64,000 nucleotides of DNA from Actinomycetes bacterium. GTDB taxonomy: Bacteria > Actinomycetota > Thermoleophilia > BMS3ABIN01. Where the stretch lies: the NCBI GenBank assembly GCA_021785935.1, contig JAJYOG010000004.1, positions 1 through 64,000 of the forward strand, in the 5' to 3' direction. Each line of letters opens with the position of its first letter. Within the stretch, counting starts at the first letter, position 1. Positions 29,516 through 39,429 of the stretch are shown here, one piece after another. The notes under the pieces were generated by a model. That model had not been told where the DNA came from and made no database searches. It saw only the letters and a list, made by a program, of their open reading frames with translations. The translations under genes and the position numbers were made by a program.

Positions 29516-30118
29516 TTATTCCCCGAAGTCCTGGGGATTATCCTTCCGTATCTTCTCGGCCTGACTGCGCAGGGTTTCGGAATCGCTGTAGAGCAATTCT
29601 ATCCGCTGCTGAATCGCATGGATCTCGTTGATGACTTCCTGGGTTCTGACCTGATCCCATCCGGCCAGGGAGTATTGTTCCTTGGTCAGCAGTCGCGGAA
29701 TCTCCAGGGCGGCATTCACGGTATCGGTGAGCTTGTCATTGCTCTGCGTGAGCAGGCTCAGATATTCCTGATATTTTTCACCGAGTGTCAAGGATTGGGC
29801 GGATGTGAGCGCAGTATTCCTGCCGGCGAGATCGGCCAGGGCGCTATTGAGATCCTGCATCGCCGCATCGGAAGTGGATTTGGTCTGGGACGCGGGGAGA
29901 GATTGTCCGGCCGCGGCGCCCCGGACAACGTCATCGATAGTGGCGGTCGACTTTCGCAGCTTGTCCGAAGCGGATGTGCGCTGGGCATCGCTATCCCTGA
30001 CGACCTGATTGGCGTCGGATGTAGCATTGCTGCAGCCGCTGAGGGGCAGGGCAATCGCCGCCAGTACGATGACTGGAAGCATTATGGACAAAACCGATTT
30101 TAACCTGAAGCTGTTCAT
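29516..30118 (-). CDS. lipoprotein of unknown function
   Basis: The 200-aa product has a signal peptide with lipobox PLSGC (Cys29). The mature part is almost wholly helical and rich in Ala, Ser, Asp and Gln, with heptad-like spacing suggesting a coiled coil. No family is recognised. The gene has its own -10 box (TATAAA) 8 nt before ATG and no Shine-Dalgarno. It lies between the tRNA cluster and the divergent rpmE operon. Confidence 0.7.
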   Translation of the reverse strand: MNSFRLKSVLSIMLPVIVLAAIALPLSGCSNATSDANQVVRDSDAQRTSASDKLRKSTATIDDVVRGAAAGQSLPASQTKSTSDAAMQDLNSALADLAGRNTALTSAQSLTLGEKYQEYLSLLTQSNDKLTDTVNAALEIPRLLTKEQYSLAGWDQVRTQEVINEIHAIQQRIELLYSDSETLRSQAEKIRKDNPQDFGE

Positions 30119-30126
30119 GGGTATCG

Positions 30127-30132
30127 TTTATA
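30127..30132 (-). promoter_or_regulatory. -10 box of a probable leaderless lipoprotein promoter
   Basis: TATAAA on the minus strand ends 8 nt before ATG 30118. No ribosome site is present in between, and the -35 region is weak. Confidence 0.4.
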
Positions 30133-30220
30133 GATGATACCAGAGTCCGGGAGCCTCCCTACCATCTACCATCCACTCGTGTTATCATTTCTTGTTCACT
30201 GAGAAGATGAGGAAACTGAA

Positions 30221-30430
30221 ATGAAAAAAGACATCCATCCGGAATACATGGAGACCAAGGTACGCTGCTCCTGCGGCGACGAGTTTACGACCCGCTCGAC
30301 CGTGCCGGAGATACACGTGGAGATCTGTTCCAAATGCCATCCTTTCTACACCGGCAAGCGGAAACTGGTCGATACCGGCGGTCGCGTCGAGAGGTTCAAG
30401 CGCAAGTATGCCAAGAGGCAGACCTCCTAG
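30221..30430 (+). CDS. rpmE: 50S ribosomal protein L31, zinc-binding type
   Basis: The 69-aa protein begins MKKDIHPEY and holds four metal-ligand cysteines (two in CSCG near 17, two in CSKC near 37), marking the C+ zinc form of bL31. It ends with a basic tail. It opens an operon-like series with thyX 12 bases later and then DUF1385, prfA and prmC, an order common in Gram-positive genomes. Confidence 0.95.
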   Translation: MKKDIHPEYMETKVRCSCGDEFTTRSTVPEIHVEICSKCHPFYTGKRKLVDTGGRVERFKRKYAKRQTS

Positions 30431-30442
30431 CCGGTCCCACCG

Positions 30443-31192
30443 GTGTCGGCTACTCTTAACGTAACCCTTCTTTATCATTCGCCCGAGCCCGAGCGCGCCG
30501 TGGCGTCCGCGGGCCGGCTTTGCTATTCGGCGTCGACGGCCGCCCAGCTCAAGGAAGGGATGTCGGCCGATGCGGTCGAGAAGCTGGTTAAACAGCTGGT
30601 GCGATCGGGGCATCTGAGCACTCTCGAGCATGCATCCTTCACCTTTGGCGTCGATGGCATTTCGCGCGCCTGCTCACACCAACTGGTGCGCCACCGGCTG
30701 GCTTCCTATTCGCAACAGTCACAGCGCTACGTGCGCTTTTCCGAGGAAAGCGGTTTCATTATTCCGCCAAAGATTGCCGAAGACCCTGAAGCGCTGGCGG
30801 TGTTTGAGGAGGCAATGGGGCAGGCTGAGGCGGCATACGCTCGTCTCGTGGAGCTGGGAACAGCCCGGGGCCTGGCCAAGGAAACAGTTCAGGAAGATGC
30901 CCGTTTTGTCCTCCCCAACGCAGCCGAGACCAGGATCGTGGTTACCATGAACGCACGGGAGCTGAGGCACTTCTTCCGTATCCGTTGTTGCCGCCGGGCG
31001 CAATGGGAGATCAATGTTCTGGCCTGGCGCATGCGGGCACTCGCGCTCGCGGCGGCGCCGATGCTGTTCCGGCGGTCGGGGCCCGACTGCCTCTATGGCA
31101 AGTGCCACGAGGGCAAAATGTACTGCGGACAGATTTATACCTTGGAGGAAGTGGCTGAAATGGAAGAATGGATGGAAAGTATTGAGTGGTAA
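30443..31192 (+). CDS. thyX: flavin-dependent thymidylate synthase
   Basis: The 249-aa protein carries the ThyX signature RHRLASYSQQSQRY (an RHR-x7-S pattern) and the LEHASFTFGVDGISRAC motif before it. It makes dTMP from dUMP with FAD, NADPH and methylene-tetrahydrofolate. glyA, which makes methylene-tetrahydrofolate, and a dCMP deaminase, which makes dUMP, are encoded further along. The start is GTG 30443. The stop overlaps the following gene. Confidence 0.93.
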   Translation: MSATLNVTLLYHSPEPERAVASAGRLCYSASTAAQLKEGMSADAVEKLVKQLVRSGHLSTLEHASFTFGVDGISRACSHQLVRHRLASYSQQSQRYVRFSEESGFIIPPKIAEDPEALAVFEEAMGQAEAAYARLVELGTARGLAKETVQEDARFVLPNAAETRIVVTMNARELRHFFRIRCCRRAQWEINVLAWRMRALALAAAPMLFRRSGPDCLYGKCHEGKMYCGQIYTLEEVAEMEEWMESIEW

Positions 31193-32117
31193 GCACGGGG
31201 GTTCGCATCCGGCGGCGTCAGTAGGCGGGCAGGCAGTAATAGAAGGGGTGATGATGCGGGGGAAGCGGCACTGGGCGCTTGCCTGCCGCCGGCCCGACGG
31301 CGTCGTCAGCGTGCACTCCGAAGCTTTAAAACCCCTCGCCGACCGCTTCCCGATTTTAAAATGGCCCATTCTTCGCGGCATCATCGCACTGTGGGAATCG
31401 ATGTCGCTGGGGATAAAGACCCTGGGTTTGTCCGCCAACGAATCGCTTGGTGAAGAGGAACATGACATCACCAAAAAAGAGATGGCGGTCAGCCTCGGCA
31501 TCGGCATCGTCATGGCGGTGGCTTTGTTCGTCGTCCTGCCGCTCTTCGCCGCCGGCTCTGTGCGCGACTGGTTCCCGAATTCAGCGACCTTCGTTCTTGG
31601 CGAGGGGCTCCTGCGGATCGGCATTCTCGTCATCTATATCGCGGTGGTCTCCCGCATCAAGCAGCTGCGGCGGGTCTTTGAATATCACGGCGCCGAGCAC
31701 AAGACAATCCATGCACTCGAAGCCGGCCTCGATCTGACTCCGGCTAACGTCAAACAGTTCTCGCCGGTGCACCCCCGTTGCGGCACGAGTTTTTTGCTGA
31801 TCGTCATGGTGCTTGCGATTGCGGTGTTCTCATTCGTGGGGATTCCGACTTTATGGCTGCTGGTCCTGTCGCGCCTGATCGGCATTCCCCTGATTGTTGG
31901 GCTCTCCTACGAAGTGATAAAATATGCTGGAAAGCACAAGGATAATACTGTGATGAAGGTCATCATGTATCCGGGGCTCCTTCTGCAAAAACTGACCACC
32001 CGCGAACCCGACGAATCCCAGATTGAAGTGGCGATCAAGGCGCTAGAAGGCGTAGCCGCGCTTGAGCCCATCGAGATGGATCATGGGGGCAAGGCGGACG
32101 TGGAAGTCATGGCTTAA
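31182..32117 (+). CDS. DUF1385 membrane protein
   Basis: I place the start at TTG 31182, overlapping the thyX stop, which yields 311 aa and keeps the conserved opening VGGQAVIEGVMMRGKRHWA. Four to five hydrophobic segments follow. The family motifs YHGAEHKTIHALE and HPRCGTSFLLI are complete, unlike the paralogue at 8648-9478. A position right before prfA is typical of the family. Function is unknown; the His/Glu/Cys motifs at the membrane suggest a metal site. Confidence 0.88.
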   Translation: MSGKHGGSHPAASVGGQAVIEGVMMRGKRHWALACRRPDGVVSVHSEALKPLADRFPILKWPILRGIIALWESMSLGIKTLGLSANESLGEEEHDITKKEMAVSLGIGIVMAVALFVVLPLFAAGSVRDWFPNSATFVLGEGLLRIGILVIYIAVVSRIKQLRRVFEYHGAEHKTIHALEAGLDLTPANVKQFSPVHPRCGTSFLLIVMVLAIAVFSFVGIPTLWLLVLSRLIGIPLIVGLSYEVIKYAGKHKDNTVMKVIMYPGLLLQKLTTREPDESQIEVAIKALEGVAALEPIEMDHGGKADVEVMA

Positions 32118-32139
32118 TCCCTTATCCCCAAGAAATCTC

Positions 32140-33216
32140 ATGATTGATAAATTAATTACAGAAATAGAGGAAAAATATAATCAACTCAATGAAGAGTTGA
32201 GCGATCCGGGTGTGCATAACGACCGGCAGCATTACGCCGAGCTGGCCAAGGCCCATTCAGACCTGCAGCCGGCCTACGACCTGGTGCGCCAGTATCGCGG
32301 CGCCGAAGCCAGCATGGCCGAGGCCGAGGAACTACTTTCTGGCGACGGTGAGGTGGAGCCGGAGATGCGCGATTTCCTCAAGGAAGAGATCCACAACTCG
32401 CGTGAGACAATCGAACGCCTGACTGAGGAGATCCGTGTCTCCATGCTGGAGGCTGACCCCAATGACGACAAGGATGTAATCATTGAGATCCGCGGCGGGG
32501 CTGGCGGCGACGAGGCCTCGCTTTTTGCGGGCGAGCTGCTGCGCATGTATGCCAAGCATGCGGAGAACAAGAAATTCAAGACCGAGATCCTGTCCTCCAG
32601 CCCCACCGGAATGGGAGGCTTCAAGGAAGCCATCATGGAGGTGGCCGGCAAGGGCGCCTACAGCGTCTTCAAGTATGAGAGCGGCGTGCACCGGGTGCAA
32701 CGTATTCCGGTGACGGAGTCCGGCGGGCGCATACATACTTCCACCGCCACCGTGGCGGTGCTTCCCGAGGTCGAGGACGTGGAAGTCGAGATCGATCCCA
32801 ATGATGTGCGCGTGGATATCTTCCGCTCCAGCGGTCCCGGCGGCCAGTCTGTAAACACGACCGATTCCGCCGTGCGGCTGACTCATGAGCCTACGGGCCT
32901 GGTTGTTTCCATGCAGGATGAAAAATCCCAGTTGCAGAACAAGATTGCGGCCATGAAAGTTCTGCGCGCCCGCCTCTATGAGATGAAGCTCGCCGAACAG
33001 CAGAAGGAACTTGCCGACCAGCGCAAGTCCCAGGTGGGCACGGGCGACCGCAGCCAGAAGATCCGCACCTATAATTTTCCCCAGGGCCGCGTAACCGACC
33101 ACCGTGTCGGACTGACCCTGCACAAGCTCGATGCCGTTCTTCAGGGTGACATCGAAGACTTCACTGCCGCCCTCGCCGCCCAGGCCCGGGCCGAGCAACT
33201 CAAGGCCGGGGTGTAA
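32140..33216 (+). CDS. prfA: peptide chain release factor 1
   Basis: From ATG 32140 the protein is 358 aa, the normal RF1 length; a longer frame back into DUF1385 is spurious. It has the RF1-type codon-recognition tripeptide PVT (190-192) and the catalytic GGQ (234-236) in SSGPGGQSVNTTDSAVRLTH. It ends translation at UAA and UAG. The methyltransferase that modifies its GGQ glutamine, PrmC, is encoded 9 bases downstream. Confidence 0.97.
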   Translation: MIDKLITEIEEKYNQLNEELSDPGVHNDRQHYAELAKAHSDLQPAYDLVRQYRGAEASMAEAEELLSGDGEVEPEMRDFLKEEIHNSRETIERLTEEIRVSMLEADPNDDKDVIIEIRGGAGGDEASLFAGELLRMYAKHAENKKFKTEILSSSPTGMGGFKEAIMEVAGKGAYSVFKYESGVHRVQRIPVTESGGRIHTSTATVAVLPEVEDVEVEIDPNDVRVDIFRSSGPGGQSVNTTDSAVRLTHEPTGLVVSMQDEKSQLQNKIAAMKVLRARLYEMKLAEQQKELADQRKSQVGTGDRSQKIRTYNFPQGRVTDHRVGLTLHKLDAVLQGDIEDFTAALAAQARAEQLKAGV

Positions 33217-33225
33217 GGCAATACG

Positions 33226-34113
33226 GTGGGGGCGCCGCCGCCGACTATAACCGACCTTCTCAGCAAGTCGGCCAACTGGCTTAAGGACAAGGGCACGACC
33301 ACTCCCCGGCTGGACGCAGAGCTGTTGCTGGCGGAGGTTCTGGGCACCGATCGCGTCGGCCTCTACGTGAACTTCGAGCAGCCTCTGATGAAGGCCGAGG
33401 TCGACCGTTACCGGGAGCTCATCCGCCGTCGCGGAGAAGGAGAGCCGATAGCCTATATTATTGGTTATGCCTATTTCCGTAATCTCACCCTAGCGGTCGA
33501 CCGGAGTGTGCTCATTCCCAGGCCGGAAACCGAGCATCTGGTCGAGGCCGCGATAGACTTTCTCATGGAGGGTGACTGGGCCGAGCCGCCCACCGTGCTC
33601 GACCTGGGGACGGGCAGTGGCGCCATTGCCATCTCCATCGCCGCAAGTTTTCCCGAAGCTGACATCACCGCCAGCGACGCCCGCGCCGAGAGCCTGGAAA
33701 CGGCCAGGGAAAATGCTCGAACTGCCGGGGTGGCGGCGCGTATTGATTTTGTTCGTTCCGACATATTCGATGACCTCGACCCGGTAGCCACTTTTAACCT
33801 CATCGTTTCCAACCCGCCGTACATATCTGAAGCGGAGTGGGAAACACTTCCGCGAGACGTACGCGACTTCGAGCCCCGCGAGGCTCTCTATGGCGGCGCC
33901 GACGGCCTCGACTACTACCGGCTGCTGGCCGGCCAGGCGCCCCAGTTCCTCAAGCCTCGCGGAGCATTGATGCTTGAGGTAGGCTCGACTCAGGCCCCGG
34001 CGGTATCGGCTCTCCTGGAATCGGGTGGAAGCTTCGGCAGGGCCGGGGTGATTCAGGATTATTCCGGGCACGACCGGGTGGTGATGGCGCGGCGGTTGAT
34101 TGTTATCGCTTGA
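33226..34113 (+). CDS. prmC: release factor glutamine methyltransferase
   Basis: The 295-aa protein starts at GTG 33226. It has the PrmC N-terminal helical domain, the SAM motif VLDLGTGSGAIAIS (from 124) and the catalytic NPPY (196-199). GEPIAYIIGYAYF is the family-specific loop. It N5-methylates the GGQ glutamine of release factors; adjacency to prfA fits. Confidence 0.96.
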   Translation: MGAPPPTITDLLSKSANWLKDKGTTTPRLDAELLLAEVLGTDRVGLYVNFEQPLMKAEVDRYRELIRRRGEGEPIAYIIGYAYFRNLTLAVDRSVLIPRPETEHLVEAAIDFLMEGDWAEPPTVLDLGTGSGAIAISIAASFPEADITASDARAESLETARENARTAGVAARIDFVRSDIFDDLDPVATFNLIVSNPPYISEAEWETLPRDVRDFEPREALYGGADGLDYYRLLAGQAPQFLKPRGALMLEVGSTQAPAVSALLESGGSFGRAGVIQDYSGHDRVVMARRLIVIA

Positions 34114-34235
34114 CTCTTGCCGGATGCAATAACATAATTCAGGGCACGGTCACCCCCGTTTCTAGTTACCTATCTTGAAAGAGGTAAAATTGCGCGGCTT
34201 TTCCCCAGAAAATCTTTTCCTCAGCGCGAAGAATT

Positions 34236-37200
34236 ATGGCTGCGTTTAACGCATCCGGAAATAGCCGTTCAGTCCAGTCCCTGGTGGACAAGGGTATAAG
34301 GCAAAACGCCTCGCGCAATTATCAGGAAGCACTGCGGCTTTTTGACAGGGCTATCGAGACCGGCGAAAAAGAGATCGATACCCTGCGCCGTAAAGAGACC
34401 AAGTTCAGGGATAGTGGCCATCCCGAGAAAGCTATCCGCTGTTTCGACCGCATTCGCGAGGTCGAAAAACACAACGCTCTCATCTGGTTTTATAAAGGCA
34501 CCAGCTACAGAAACCTGCACCGCTTTGACGAGGCGCTGACCTGTTACGACAAGGCCATCAAGTTTGATCCCTGGCATTCTGAGATCTGGTTCAACAAGGG
34601 TGTCAGCCTGCATAATCTGGAGCGTTTTGATGAAGCTATCGAGGCGCTCGATGAATCACTCGAACTCGACCCCCGTGACGCGGCCGCCTGGTTCAACAAG
34701 GGCGTATGTCTGCACAGCCTCGAAAGGTACCAGGAGGCACTCGAAAGTTACGACAAGGCGCTGGAGCTTGAACCCCGTGATCCGTCCGCCTGGTTCAACA
34801 AGGGCGTCAGTCTGCACAGCCTCGAACGGAACGAGGAAGCGATCGCCTGTTACGAACGGGCGATCAAGCTCGATCCCAATGATACCTTCGCCTGGTTCAA
34901 CAAGGGCGTCTGCCTCTACAACCTCAACCAGTTCGATGCGGCCACTGAGTGTTTCAACACGATTCACGGCCTGGAACTTTGGGACCCGGCGGTCTGGTAT
35001 TACAAGGGGATGAGCTTCCATAACCTCGCCCGTTTTGAGGAGGCAGTTACGGCTTTTCGCAAGGCACAGGAACTGGCGCCGAAGGTGCCGGCCAACTGGC
35101 TGAGCTGTGGCGTCAGCCTCCATAACCTTAACCAATATGATGAAGCCATTACCTCCTTTGACAAGGCAATTGAATTCGATGGCGAGGACTGCCGCCCCTG
35201 GAGCCATAAAGGCGCCAGCCTGATGCAGCTTGGCCGTTCGCAGGAAGCAATTGAATGTTTTGAAAAGGCTGTCGCAATTGATCCGCGCGACTCCTTTACG
35301 CTGAGAAACTTGGGAGCCGCCCTGAGGACGCTCGGCCGCTCACGGGAAGCAATCGAGATTCTCGACCGGGCGGTAGAGGTCGACCGGCTGGACGCCGAGG
35401 CATGGGCGGACCGCGCTGGTTGTCTGCGCGAACTCAATCGCCTCGGGGAGTCGGTTTCCAGTTTTGAGAAAGCGCTGGAGCTGGATGGACAGAATGCTGC
35501 CATCTGGTCGGGCAAGGGTGTCGGCCTCATGGAGCTGAAGAGATATGAGGAAGCCCTGGATTGTTTTGACCATGCGCTCAGCCTCGATCCAAAAGACGAA
35601 CTCACCAGTAAGTATCGAGAGACATGCTTGAAGGAATTCACGGGAGCGCCTCAGGCTCCTGAACGTTTCGCTGTGGAGCCGGCGCAGCCGGAAGAACCGG
35701 AAGAGGAAGTCTGGGCCAGGGAGGCGCCTTCCCGGGATGCTCGGGAAGAAGCAGCCGCCGAGCCTGAAGAGGAATCCATCGAGGAGGTAGAGGCCGCCGA
35801 GCCTGAAGAGGCCGAGAGCCCGCGTCCCAATCTGGCGGAGCTGGCTAACTTCGGTGAGACCATCGAAGAAGCTGAAGCGGTTGCGGGACCACCTGAAGAT
35901 ATGGAAGCTCCGGTGGAAGAGGAGTTTGAAGAAGTGGTAAAAGCACCCATGGAAGAGGAGTCTGAAGAAGAGGAGAAAGCTCCGGAACTCGAAACCATCG
36001 CCAATATGCCTCTTCAGGAAGACGAAACTAAAGCCGGCGAAGAAGCTGAAGAGGAGGTCGCGGCGGCGGCAATCGAACTCGAGGTTGAAGAAACTCCATC
36101 CACCGAGGAAGAAGTTGTGCCGGAACAACCTGTCGAACTCGAGGCGATTATTGGCGACACCAGCACCACAGGGGCGGAAGAGGCTGAGCACGGGCCAGTA
36201 GAAGAAACCGTGGCTGAAGAGCCCGTTGAAGAAGAACCGGTAGCCGAAGAACCAGTTGTGGAAGAGCCAGTTGTGGAAGAACCAGTTGTGGAAGAGCCAG
36301 TTGTTGAAGAGCCCATTGTTGAAGAACCAGTTGCGGAAGGGCCCGTCGAGCCCGAGCCGGTTGAAGAAGAGCCGGTCGAGGAATTGGCTGAAATTCCAGC
36401 TGTTGCTGAAGTAATAGCGGAAGAGCCCGCAGCCGAGGAACCTGTCGTCGAAGAGCCCGCAGTTATTGCCGCCATGGAGCCGCTGGAAGTGGCGGCCGTC
36501 TACTCAATCAGCGCCGCCGCAGACCAGAGCCCGGCCGAAGAGGCTCTGGCCTGCTTTAACAAGGCCATAGAACTCAATCCCGCTGATGCCGAAGCCTGGC
36601 TTGATAAAGGCCTCACCTTGCAGATCCTTTCCCGTTTCGAAGATTCAATCGCTTGCTTCGAAAAGGCTGCCAAGCTTAATCCCGGGGAAACGGGATCATG
36701 GTATGGCAAGGGCGAGAGCCTGCGCAGCCTCGGACATTTTGAGAATGCCATAAAATCCTTCGACCAGGCCACGAAGCTGGACCCGAAATTCGCCGCCGCG
36801 TGGTTCGGCGCCGGTCTTTCTTACCAGAGCCTGGGACGCTTCCCGGAATCGCTGACTGCCTTTGACGCGGCCATCAAGATAGACCCGAGAAACGAGGAGG
36901 TCTGGTATAGCAAAGGCCTTAGCCTGAGCCAGCTGGAAAAATTTGATGAAGCCAACGGCTGCTTCGACCGGGCAGTGGAAATCTCGCCCGCTCATGCCCA
37001 GGCCTGGTACGGCAAGGGCTTCAGCCTTCAGAGCCTCGGCAGGGAAGCCGACGCCGTGACCGCTTTCGACAACGCTATCAAGATTGTTTCCTCAGAGCCG
37101 GCATTTCATTATTCAAGAGGCGAGAGTCTGCGCCGGCTTGGCCGGCACCGGGAGGCCGTCCGCAGTTTTTCAGCTTCGTTGGCCCTCGATGGCGGCATTG

Positions 37201-39392
37201 CCGCCGCCTGGTATGGTCAGGGAGAAAGCCTGCGCCACCTCGGACGTTTCGATGAAGCCATCGCCAGCCTGGACCGCTCGCTAAAAATTGAAGATAACGT
37301 AGCCACGACCTGGTACAGCAAGGGAGAGAGCCTTCGCTCCCTGGCCCGTCATAAAGAAGCGGTTTTGTGTTTCGACAATTCGCTTGGCCTTGACTCCGGG
37401 AACGCGGATGCATGGTCAGGTAAAGGCGAGAGCCTGCGGGCGCTGTCAATGCTGGATGATGCGATCGCAGCATATGAAAAGTCGATCGGAATAAATCCCG
37501 GCGCGGGCTCCTGGTATGGCATGGGGGAATGCCTGAGGCTGCTTGACCGTTTTGATGACGCGGTCCCGGCCTTTGACAAGGCGATCGGGTTCGATCAGGA
37601 CCATCAGCAAGCCTGGTACGGAAGAGGCGAGAGCCTGAGGCAGCAGGGCCGATATGAGGAAGCAATAGCGGCCATCAATCGTGCGATCAAACTCAACGAT
37701 CGTGATGCAGCGGCCTGGTACAGCAAGGGCGAGAGCCTGCGTGCCCTTTCCCGCTTCGAGGAGTCCATCAGCAGTTATGACCAGGCAGTAAAGCTGCAGC
37801 CGGATGATCGTGGCGCCTGGTATGGCAGGGGAGAAAGCCTGCGCCATCTGGGCCTGTTCGAACAGTCAATTTCGGCATTCGACAAAGCGCTGAAGCTGGA
37901 TCAAAAAGATGCCGCCTCCATGTTTGGCAAGGGGCAAAGCCTGCAGAGTCTCGGCCGCCACGAGCGGGCTCTGACCAGCCTGGAAAAGGCAAGCAGAATC
38001 ATGAGCGAGGATCCCGCCATCTGGAACATGAAAGGCATGGCCTTGCTGGCGCTGCATAGATTCGAAAAGGCCGTGCCCGCATTTGACAAGGCGCTGGAGC
38101 TCAACGCCGGCGCTCCCGCGTGGCTCGGCAAAGGCAGGGCGCTTCACGGACTCTGCCGCTTCAACCGCGCGGTAGCAAGTTATGAAGAGGCTATCGAGAT
38201 CGACAACAGGCTGACGGCGGCCTGGTTCAGTAAAGGTGAAAGTTTGCTCGCCCTGGGCAGGTACGAGGAGGGCATCGAAAGTTTTGACAAGGCGATCGAA
38301 CTGGAGTTCCGCCACGAGCGTGCCCTGTACGGGCGCGGCCTTGGTTTTTACGGTTTGGGTGAGTTTGCCCGTTCGATCGACAGCTTCGACAATGCGCTGG
38401 CAATCGATCCCGAAGACATGGAAGCGTGGTGCGGCAGAGGTCTCAGCCTTCACGGTATGGCGCGTTACGATGAGGCGCTGCGCAGCTACGAGAAAGCGCT
38501 GTCGGTGAATGACCGCTTCCAGCAGGCATGGTTCGCCCGCGGCGAAAGCCTTCGTGCCCTGTACCGGTACGAAGACGCCATAAAATCTTACGATCTGGCT
38601 CTGGATATTTTCCAGGGAGACGCCGGCGCCTGGTTCGGCCGCGGTGTCAGTCAGCATCTGCTTGGTCTGCGCCAGGAGGCGATTGAAAGTTTTGACAGGG
38701 CCGTCAAGCATGCGCCGAAGGATGCGGCAGCCTGGTACAACCGCGGTGTCTGCCTCCACGAGATCGGCAGCTACCAGCGTGCCGTTAACAGCTTTGACAA
38801 GGGACTCAAGATTGATGCGAAGGATGCCGCCAGCTGGCATGCCCGCGGACAGAGCCTCCATCAGCTTGAGCGCTTCAAGGACGCCGTGAACAATTTCAAC
38901 CGGGCCATCCGCCTCGACTCAGACTTCTCCGAAGCCTGGTTCGACAAGGCGCTGTCGCTGGAAAGCCTTGGCCGGCTTGACCGGGCGGTTGAGAGCTTTG
39001 ACCGGGCTATCGGGATCGATGGACGTTACGCTGCAGCCTGGTTTGAAAGAGGCCGGGTTCTGGGCCGGCTCGCCCGAAACGACCGGGCCATCGAGAGTTT
39101 TGATAAAGCCCTGGCGATCGACGACCAGATGGCCGAGGCCTGGCGCCATCGCGGACTCAGCCTTCACAGCCTGGGCCGCCACGAGGAAGCGGTGGCCAGC
39201 TTTGACCGCGCGCTTGCCATCGCGGCGAAAAATGTACAGGCCTGGAACGGCAAGGGTCTGTCGCTTCACAGCCTGGGCAGGTTTGACGAAGCCATCCGCT
39301 GCTTTGACAATGTGCTCGAAATTGACGCCAGGCATGCCGAGGCCTGGGCTAACAAGGGCGTCAGCCTGCGCGAACTCGCCCGTCAGAGCTGA
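34236..39392 (+). CDS. giant tetratricopeptide repeat protein with acidic linker
   Basis: The 1718-aa protein has two blocks of 34-residue TPR units. The first (about 20-470) has roughly 12 and the second (about 765-1715) about 27. Most units read W[YF]-x-[KR]-G-x-[SC]-L-x-x-L and end FDKAIxLDP; in block two many share GESLR. Between them lies a Glu/Pro/Val linker (about 475-755) with repeated EEPVV. There is no signal peptide or membrane helix, so it is predicted to be cytoplasmic. Strings of this length should form long superhelices and act as scaffolds; partners are unknown. It interrupts an otherwise conserved translation-related gene order. Confidence 0.9.
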   Translation: MAAFNASGNSRSVQSLVDKGIRQNASRNYQEALRLFDRAIETGEKEIDTLRRKETKFRDSGHPEKAIRCFDRIREVEKHNALIWFYKGTSYRNLHRFDEALTCYDKAIKFDPWHSEIWFNKGVSLHNLERFDEAIEALDESLELDPRDAAAWFNKGVCLHSLERYQEALESYDKALELEPRDPSAWFNKGVSLHSLERNEEAIACYERAIKLDPNDTFAWFNKGVCLYNLNQFDAATECFNTIHGLELWDPAVWYYKGMSFHNLARFEEAVTAFRKAQELAPKVPANWLSCGVSLHNLNQYDEAITSFDKAIEFDGEDCRPWSHKGASLMQLGRSQEAIECFEKAVAIDPRDSFTLRNLGAALRTLGRSREAIEILDRAVEVDRLDAEAWADRAGCLRELNRLGESVSSFEKALELDGQNAAIWSGKGVGLMELKRYEEALDCFDHALSLDPKDELTSKYRETCLKEFTGAPQAPERFAVEPAQPEEPEEEVWAREAPSRDAREEAAAEPEEESIEEVEAAEPEEAESPRPNLAELANFGETIEEAEAVAGPPEDMEAPVEEEFEEVVKAPMEEESEEEEKAPELETIANMPLQEDETKAGEEAEEEVAAAAIELEVEETPSTEEEVVPEQPVELEAIIGDTSTTGAEEAEHGPVEETVAEEPVEEEPVAEEPVVEEPVVEEPVVEEPVVEEPIVEEPVAEGPVEPEPVEEEPVEELAEIPAVAEVIAEEPAAEEPVVEEPAVIAAMEPLEVAAVYSISAAADQSPAEEALACFNKAIELNPADAEAWLDKGLTLQILSRFEDSIACFEKAAKLNPGETGSWYGKGESLRSLGHFENAIKSFDQATKLDPKFAAAWFGAGLSYQSLGRFPESLTAFDAAIKIDPRNEEVWYSKGLSLSQLEKFDEANGCFDRAVEISPAHAQAWYGKGFSLQSLGREADAVTAFDNAIKIVSSEPAFHYSRGESLRRLGRHREAVRSFSASLALDGGIAAAWYGQGESLRHLGRFDEAIASLDRSLKIEDNVATTWYSKGESLRSLARHKEAVLCFDNSLGLDSGNADAWSGKGESLRALSMLDDAIAAYEKSIGINPGAGSWYGMGECLRLLDRFDDAVPAFDKAIGFDQDHQQAWYGRGESLRQQGRYEEAIAAINRAIKLNDRDAAAWYSKGESLRALSRFEESISSYDQAVKLQPDDRGAWYGRGESLRHLGLFEQSISAFDKALKLDQKDAASMFGKGQSLQSLGRHERALTSLEKASRIMSEDPAIWNMKGMALLALHRFEKAVPAFDKALELNAGAPAWLGKGRALHGLCRFNRAVASYEEAIEIDNRLTAAWFSKGESLLALGRYEEGIESFDKAIELEFRHERALYGRGLGFYGLGEFARSIDSFDNALAIDPEDMEAWCGRGLSLHGMARYDEALRSYEKALSVNDRFQQAWFARGESLRALYRYEDAIKSYDLALDIFQGDAGAWFGRGVSQHLLGLRQEAIESFDRAVKHAPKDAAAWYNRGVCLHEIGSYQRAVNSFDKGLKIDAKDAASWHARGQSLHQLERFKDAVNNFNRAIRLDSDFSEAWFDKALSLESLGRLDRAVESFDRAIGIDGRYAAAWFERGRVLGRLARNDRAIESFDKALAIDDQMAEAWRHRGLSLHSLGRHEEAVASFDRALAIAAKNVQAWNGKGLSLHSLGRFDEAIRCFDNVLEIDARHAEAWANKGVSLRELARQS
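36232..36345 (+). repeat. 15-bp tandem coding repeats in the TPR protein linker
   Basis: About seven imperfect copies of gaagagccagttgtg encode a run of EEPVV/EEPVA. Copies differ mostly at third positions (gaa/gag, gtg/gtt), which suggests repeat expansion followed by silent drift. Confidence 0.85.
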
Positions 39393-39429
39393 TTGTAAGC
39401 CTGGTTAATCCCCTCAGTTTTTCCTGAAT

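Noticed and set aside
36014..36475. Ser/Thr/Gly-rich minus-strand frame
   Set aside because: It is the antisense image of the Glu/Pro linker repeats of the TPR protein.
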